Below, piece by piece: positions 7,016-10,157 of a DNA stretch of 10,157 nt. A model generated the notes under the pieces. It had not been told where the DNA came from. It was given only the letters and a program-made list of their open reading frames with translations, and did no database searches. The DNA comes from an uncultured Flavobacterium sp. (GTDB lineage: Bacteria > Bacteroidota > Bacteroidia > Flavobacteriales > Flavobacteriaceae): NCBI RefSeq assembly GCF_946481155.1, contig NZ_CAMLMK010000096.1, positions 1-10,157 of the forward strand, written 5' to 3'. Both the position numbers and the translations under genes were made by a program. Every line of letters begins with the position of its first letter. Within the stretch, counting starts at the first letter, position 1.

Positions 7016-7411
7016 ATGAAACACATCTATTCCTCGGAATTCATCTTATATGTCAGCGATCAGGAAAAAAGTTCCCGATTTTACGAAGCGATTTTCAGAA
7101 CAAAACCTACCTTAGAAGTGCCAGGCATGACAGAATTTACACTTTCAGAAAATTTAAAAATCGGATTAATGCCCAATCACGGGATCGCGAAGATTCTTGC
7201 CGATAAAACGCCGCATCCGGAAACCGGTAATGGGATTCCGCGATGCGAATTATATTTTTATGTTGAAAATATTCAATTTGAATTTGAGAATGCGATAGCG
7301 ACAGGTGCCAAAATAATTAGTGAGATAGCAGACCGGAATTGGGGTGACCGGGTTTGTTATTTTTCCGATTTAGATGGTCATATTATCGCTTTCGCGGAAA
7401 AAACAGCGTAA
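7016..7411 (+). CDS. VOC family protein (glyoxalase/bleomycin resistance/dioxygenase fold)
   Basis: A 131-residue single-domain protein with two beta-alpha-beta-beta-beta units of the vicinal oxygen chelate fold. The first unit begins EFILYVSDQEKSSRFYEAIF (8-27), the standard strand-plus-helix opening. The second begins CELYFYVENIQFEFENAIATG (77-97). The end WGDRVCYFSDLDGHIIAFAEK (109-129) matches the typical WGxRxxxxxDxDGHxxxFxE signature. Glu8, Glu78 and Glu128 stand where metal ligands often lie, so metal binding is possible but not shown. There is no signal peptide. VOC proteins include lyases, dioxygenases and antibiotic-binding proteins, and nothing here picks one. It is monocistronic, with a strong terminator 23 bases after the stop. 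No clear TAnnTTTG promoter is visible, only TTATTTG just before the start. Confidence 0.9.
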   Translation: MKHIYSSEFILYVSDQEKSSRFYEAIFRTKPTLEVPGMTEFTLSENLKIGLMPNHGIAKILADKTPHPETGNGIPRCELYFYVENIQFEFENAIATGAKIISEIADRNWGDRVCYFSDLDGHIIAFAEKTA

Positions 7412-7422
7412 ATATCAACTTC

Positions 7423-7450
7423 AATCTCATTTCAAAATCTCATTTCAAAA
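7423..7450 (+). repeat. Tandem duplication of the terminator left arm
   Basis: The 15-base word AATCTCATTTCAAAA occurs at 7423-7437 and again at 7436-7450, a 13-base period sharing two bases. The second copy forms the 5' arm of the terminator after the VOC gene. The first copy could pair with the same 3' arm instead. Confidence 0.8.
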
Positions 7451-7469
7451 AAAGAAATGAGATTTTTTT
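7434..7469 (+). terminator. Intrinsic terminator of the VOC gene
   Basis: AAAATCTCATTTC (7434-7446) pairs perfectly over 13 bp with GAAATGAGATTTT (7454-7466) around a loop of seven A, followed by further T residues. It lies 23 bases after the VOC stop codon. Confidence 0.88.
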
Positions 7470-7543
7470 ATTCACTTAATTGCACTGATTTTCAGATAAA
7501 TAACAACAGATTTCATTACTTCATCAATGTTGCGGTTATTTTT

Positions 7544-7559
7544 TGGCACGCAAATTGGT
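7544..7559 (+). promoter_or_regulatory. Sigma-54-like promoter (-24/-12)
   Basis: TGGCACG, four bases, then TTGGT matches the sigma-54 consensus TGGCACG-N4-TTGCW except that the -12 GC is GG. The spacing between the two GG/GC dinucleotides (10 bases) is correct. Transcription would start near 7570, leaving an 80-base leader before the ATG at 7650. No TAnnTTTG element is present in this intergenic region. The leader also has the inverted repeat CTGAA-N5-TTCAG (7581-7595). Confidence 0.45.
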
Positions 7560-7649
7560 TATTACATATCAAATGAAACTCTGAAATGGATTCAGAAACG
7601 TGTAAACCGAAAAACGTTACGAGTAGGGAAAAATTAAAATTATTGTATT

Positions 7650-8366
7650 ATGAGAAAAATTACTCTTTTAGTAGCCAGCATTCTTCTGGTAGGAAGTATG
7701 GCTTATGCGTCAGAAAATCCTATTTTTTCTGACAATAATGGAAAAGGTCCCCGTAACGTTGTAGATTACAGAAATGCGGAACCAATTATGTTCATGGAAC
7801 GCGGCATTGAGTTCTATATTTTCCCCGACGGAGAATTTGACTTCAACACCCGCCCGTCAGGACCAAGACGTGGTTTTACAAATACCACTTATGGAGCACC
7901 GGGCGTTCATGTAACAAATTACGGACCTGCAAACTACGGAGTTCGTGTAGAACATGACAACTTCGGACGAGTGAGACGTGTTGGAAACGTGTTCATCAAC
8001 TACGATGGATACAACCGAGTGAAACGTGTTGGTTCAGTTTATATGAGATACAACAGCTTCGCGCTTTCTCAAGTGGGTGGTTTGCGAATCCTGTACAACC
8101 GAAGAGGTCATATCATTGACGTGGTAGGTTTTGTGAACGGAGCTAGTCATGCTTACACTTACAATCCTCACTTTGACAACGGTTACGGAAACGGCGGTCC
8201 AAACTATAACGACGATTATGGCTATGGCTACGAAAGTGGCTCAGGGTATAACGAAGACGATTACTACTACTATAAAGCGGATGGTACGAAAGCCAAAATG
8301 AGTAAGGAAGAAATCGAAGAGGTTAAACGAGATGAGAAAATCGTTAAAGAAAAAAATAAAAGATAA
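7650..8366 (+). CDS. Exported repeat protein of unknown function, flavobacterial type
   Basis: A 238-residue protein. A signal peptide occupies 1-20 (MRKITLLVASILLVGSMAYA, cleaved before Ser21). After a segment around ERGIEFYIFPDGEFDFNT (50-67), four related units of about 14-16 residues follow: FGRVRRVGNVFINYD (105-119), YNRVKRVGSVYMRYN (121-135), FALSQVGGLRILYN (137-150) and RGHIIDVVGFVN (152-163). The shared pattern is a basic pair, V-G, alternating hydrophobics and Y-D/N, suggesting stacked beta-hairpins. The next 45 residues are low complexity (Tyr, Asn, Gly, Asp), including YYYY at 205-208. The tail (about 214-238) is lysine- and glutamate-rich. There is no lipobox cysteine and no T9SS sorting domain, so a periplasmic location is likely. 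I recognise it as a type found in Flavobacteriaceae but know no function. A sigma-54-like promoter precedes it and a terminator follows. Confidence 0.85.
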   Translation: MRKITLLVASILLVGSMAYASENPIFSDNNGKGPRNVVDYRNAEPIMFMERGIEFYIFPDGEFDFNTRPSGPRRGFTNTTYGAPGVHVTNYGPANYGVRVEHDNFGRVRRVGNVFINYDGYNRVKRVGSVYMRYNSFALSQVGGLRILYNRRGHIIDVVGFVNGASHAYTYNPHFDNGYGNGGPNYNDDYGYGYESGSGYNEDDYYYYKADGTKAKMSKEEIEEVKRDEKIVKEKNKR

Positions 8367-8397
8367 AGATTTAAAGATTTGGTTGGTTGATTTGGTT

Positions 8398-8435
8398 AAA
8401 ATCCCGTGGAGCAGCAATGTGAAGCGGGATTTTTT
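8398..8435 (+). terminator. Intrinsic terminator of the repeat-protein gene
   Basis: AAAATCCCG (8398-8406) pairs with CGGGATTTT (8425-8433) around an 18-base loop and is followed by further T residues. It lies about 30 bases after the stop codon. Confidence 0.75.
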
Positions 8436-8439
8436 AATT

Positions 8440-8476
8440 CCCCTCTTTCAGAGGGGTGCCCAAAGGGCGGGGTGTC
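8440..8476. repeat. REP-like double-hairpin intergenic element
   Basis: Two adjacent hairpins stand out by their GC content from AT-rich surroundings: CCCCTC/GAGGGG (8440-8445 with 8451-8456) and GCCC/GGGC (8458-8461 with 8465-8468), then GGGGTGTC. The element ends one base before the stop codon of the convergent glycosyltransferase. I recall similar CCCCTC...GAGGGGTGCCC...GGGCGGGGTGT units recurring between genes in Flavobacteria. It may also act as terminator for the minus-strand gene. Confidence 0.6.
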
Positions 8477-8477
8477 T

Positions 8478-9755
8478 TTATTTTAGCAAAGAAGCCAATT
8501 CCTTGGCAAGGCTCTTTCTGCTGTATTGCTGTAGTCCCACAGGATACACTTTCAGATTCTTTTCCAGATACAAATTGAAATAAGCTAAAAGCGTTTCTTT
8601 AATCTTTTCCTTTTCTGCATATAAAGCAAAAGTTCCCGTGTTAGTCTGCTTAATAATTGCAGCAAAATCAGCGTCTTGCGGACCAATGGCCAAAATAGGT
8701 CTTTCCGAAGCCATGTATTCAAACAGTTTTCCCGGAATAATGCTTTTCGTTTCTTCGGAATCAATCTCAATCAGCAATAAAACCTGTGATTTTCGTTGAT
8801 GTTCCAGCGCTTCCTGATGCGAGACATAACCCAAATTGTTCACGAATTCCGACAGTTTAAATTCTGCAATCGCATCCAAAAGTTCCTGACTGATGGCACC
8901 AATCAGTTTTAATTCAAATTGCTTTCTGAACTCCGGATTTTCGTTGCTTAATTCGCTTAAAGCTGTCCATAAAGCTTTCGGGTTTCTTTCGGATAGAAAA
9001 GAGCCAATGTGTGCTAAAGTAAATTTTTCGTCCAAAACTTGCTTTTGAATATTCTCGACATCATAACCGTTGGTGATTACATGAATCGGTTTCGAGGTGA
9101 TGCTCTCGAATTCTTTTTTCGTTGTTGGGCTTGTCACCAGAAGAAAATCGGCAGAATTCATCACTTTGGATTCCAGATCTTTATGCATCCTGGCCGAAGA
9201 AGCCGATAATTTCAAAGCTTTGTGATAACCGATGGTCGTCCACGGATCACGGAAATCGGCAATCCATTTTATATTTAAATTTTGCTTTAAACGCAATCCA
9301 ATTAAATGCAGGCTATGCGGTGGTCCGGTGGTAATTACGGTATCGATTCCGTTTTCCTGAATATATTTTGTCAGATAATTAACGGAAGGATTAACCCATA
9401 AAATTCGCGCATCCGGAATAAAAAGATTTCCTCTTATCCAAAGCATCATTTTTTGAATGAATGATTGCTTCTTCTGATTCGGAATAATTCCTGAACTGAT
9501 TTTTTTGGTGCTTTTTTTTGAAAAAACCGAAGCCCAGGAATACGGTTCAATGATTTTATTTTTGACAATCGTCACATTCTTCGGCACCTCATCCAACAAT
9601 TTTTCATCCAATAAAGGGTAGGTCGGATTTTCCGGAATATATACAATAGGTTCAATTCCGAAATCAGGCAAATACTTCACAAACTTCAGCCAGCGCTGTA
9701 CGCCAGGTCCGCCAGCTGGTGGCCAATAATACGTTATGATCAGTACTTTTTTCAT
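8478..9755 (-). CDS. Glycosyltransferase, GT-B fold, family 4-like
   Basis: A 425-residue protein of the GT4-like type, expected to transfer a sugar from a nucleotide-sugar donor in synthesis of surface polysaccharide or glycan. The N-terminal acceptor domain opens with VLIITYYWPPAGGPGVQRW (4-22), whose glycine-rich loop is typical. TTGPPHSLHLIGL (142-154) and WIADFRDPW (164-172) are conserved in this subgroup. The C-terminal donor domain begins near 245 (FTLAHIGSFLSERNP). It ends with IIPGKLFEYMASERPILAIG (339-358), the E-x7-E-like motif that binds the nucleotide sugar. There is no signal peptide or membrane segment, so it acts at the cytoplasmic face. Its ATG starts one base after the crcB stop codon (TAA-T-ATG), so the two are probably translationally coupled. 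No other sugar gene is in the window, and donor and acceptor are unknown. Confidence 0.9.
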   Translation of the reverse strand: MKKVLIITYYWPPAGGPGVQRWLKFVKYLPDFGIEPIVYIPENPTYPLLDEKLLDEVPKNVTIVKNKIIEPYSWASVFSKKSTKKISSGIIPNQKKQSFIQKMMLWIRGNLFIPDARILWVNPSVNYLTKYIQENGIDTVITTGPPHSLHLIGLRLKQNLNIKWIADFRDPWTTIGYHKALKLSASSARMHKDLESKVMNSADFLLVTSPTTKKEFESITSKPIHVITNGYDVENIQKQVLDEKFTLAHIGSFLSERNPKALWTALSELSNENPEFRKQFELKLIGAISQELLDAIAEFKLSEFVNNLGYVSHQEALEHQRKSQVLLLIEIDSEETKSIIPGKLFEYMASERPILAIGPQDADFAAIIKQTNTGTFALYAEKEKIKETLLAYFNLYLEKNLKVYPVGLQQYSRKSLAKELASLLK

Positions 9756-9756
9756 A

Positions 9757-10128
9757 TTAAAGTCGGGAAACCATTAGTCCGCTCCAAGTTGCTGCTAAAC
9801 CCACAATTACACTCAAAGCAATATACAGGAAAGCGGTTCCCATTTGGTTGGCCTGCATCAGACTCACATTCTCATTTGAAAAGGTGGAGAACGTTGTATA
9901 CCCCCCGCAAAATCCTGTTACCAGGAAGAATTTCAAATCGGAACTAGTGACATTATTCTTTTCTAATAATCCTAAAATCAATCCGATAAGGAAACATCCT
10001 AAAATATTAGCCGTAAACGTCGCGTAAGGAAAAAACAGTTGAGAATAGCGGTTAACAGCAAGAGTCGTCAGGTAACGAAAAACGCTCCCTAAACCACCAC
10101 CGATTGCTATTAATAGAATTGTTCTCAA
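9757..10128 (-). CDS. crcB: Fluoride ion channel CrcB/FluC, with TTG start
   Basis: A 123-residue inner-membrane protein with four hydrophobic segments, the usual length for Fluc channels, which work as antiparallel dimers that export fluoride. It shows the family motifs GGGLGSVFRY (10-19), TFTANILGCFLIG (37-49, with pore Asn41) and GFCGGYTTFSTFS (72-84, with the phenylalanine pair Phe80 and Phe83). The start must be the TTG at 10128-10126. An in-frame TAA lies only two codons upstream, the next in-frame ATG comes far too late, and TTG gives the exact family N-terminus (MRTILLIAIGG). Only 29 bases of upstream DNA are visible, so a fluoride riboswitch cannot be judged. The glycosyltransferase gene follows one base after the stop codon. 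Confidence 0.94.
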   Translation of the reverse strand: MRTILLIAIGGGLGSVFRYLTTLAVNRYSQLFFPYATFTANILGCFLIGLILGLLEKNNVTSSDLKFFLVTGFCGGYTTFSTFSNENVSLMQANQMGTAFLYIALSVIVGLAATWSGLMVSRL

Positions 10129-10157
10129 AAGTTATCTGCTAGTTATACTCTATCTGC

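Noticed and set aside
7601..7620. AACGT/ACGTT inverted repeat in the leader of the repeat-protein gene
   Set aside because: Five bases with a 12-base spacer is too short to stand out from chance in this sequence.
8332..8583. 83-codon plus-strand open frame at the end of the repeat-protein gene
   Set aside because: It runs through the repeat-protein terminator, the double-hairpin element and the antisense end of the glycosyltransferase, so it is not a credible gene.

Overview
The window looks like ordinary chromosome from a member of the Flavobacteriaceae, close to Flavobacterium. The signs are low GC content, Bacteroidetes-type promoter elements (TAnnTTTG at -7), a secreted peptidase with a C-terminal type IX secretion (T9SS) sorting domain, an orphan ECF sigma factor divergent from uvrA, and a structured RNA after uvrA that I recognise as resembling the Flavo-1 motif. 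I see no transposase, phage gene, CRISPR array, tRNA or rRNA gene.

Layout. Positions 1-873 (minus) hold a Bcp-type peroxiredoxin followed without a gap by a GNAT acetyltransferase cut off by the window edge. Divergent from these is nth (967-1620, plus), an endonuclease III that lacks the iron-sulfur cluster cysteines. It converges through a shared terminator on a two-gene minus-strand unit: an ECF sigma factor (1851-2435) and then a 47-residue basic protein (1656-1799). A 306-base divergent regulatory region (2436-2741) separates the sigma factor from uvrA (2742-5528, plus). It contains two clear promoter elements and a perfect inverted repeat. uvrA is followed by the conserved RNA (about 5534-5650) and a bidirectional terminator shared with the convergent M28 peptidase (5697-6884, minus).

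A VOC-fold protein (7016-7411, plus) follows, with a strong terminator. Next is a sigma-54-like promoter and a secreted flavobacterial protein of unknown function built on four short beta-rich repeats (7650-8366, plus). A terminator and a short double-hairpin element (8440-8476) separate it from a convergent crcB-glycosyltransferase pair (9757-10128 and 8478-9755, minus).

How the genes relate. nth (base excision) and uvrA (nucleotide excision) are both DNA repair genes, and bcp detoxifies peroxides. Together they give a loose damage and oxidative-stress theme around the ECF sigma factor, but nothing in the sequence proves co-regulation. The most unusual items are the cluster-less Nth, the half-missing first zinc finger of UvrA, the odd apical part of the RNA downstream of uvrA, and the repeat protein behind a sigma-54-like promoter. 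I do not see a convincing new multi-gene system.
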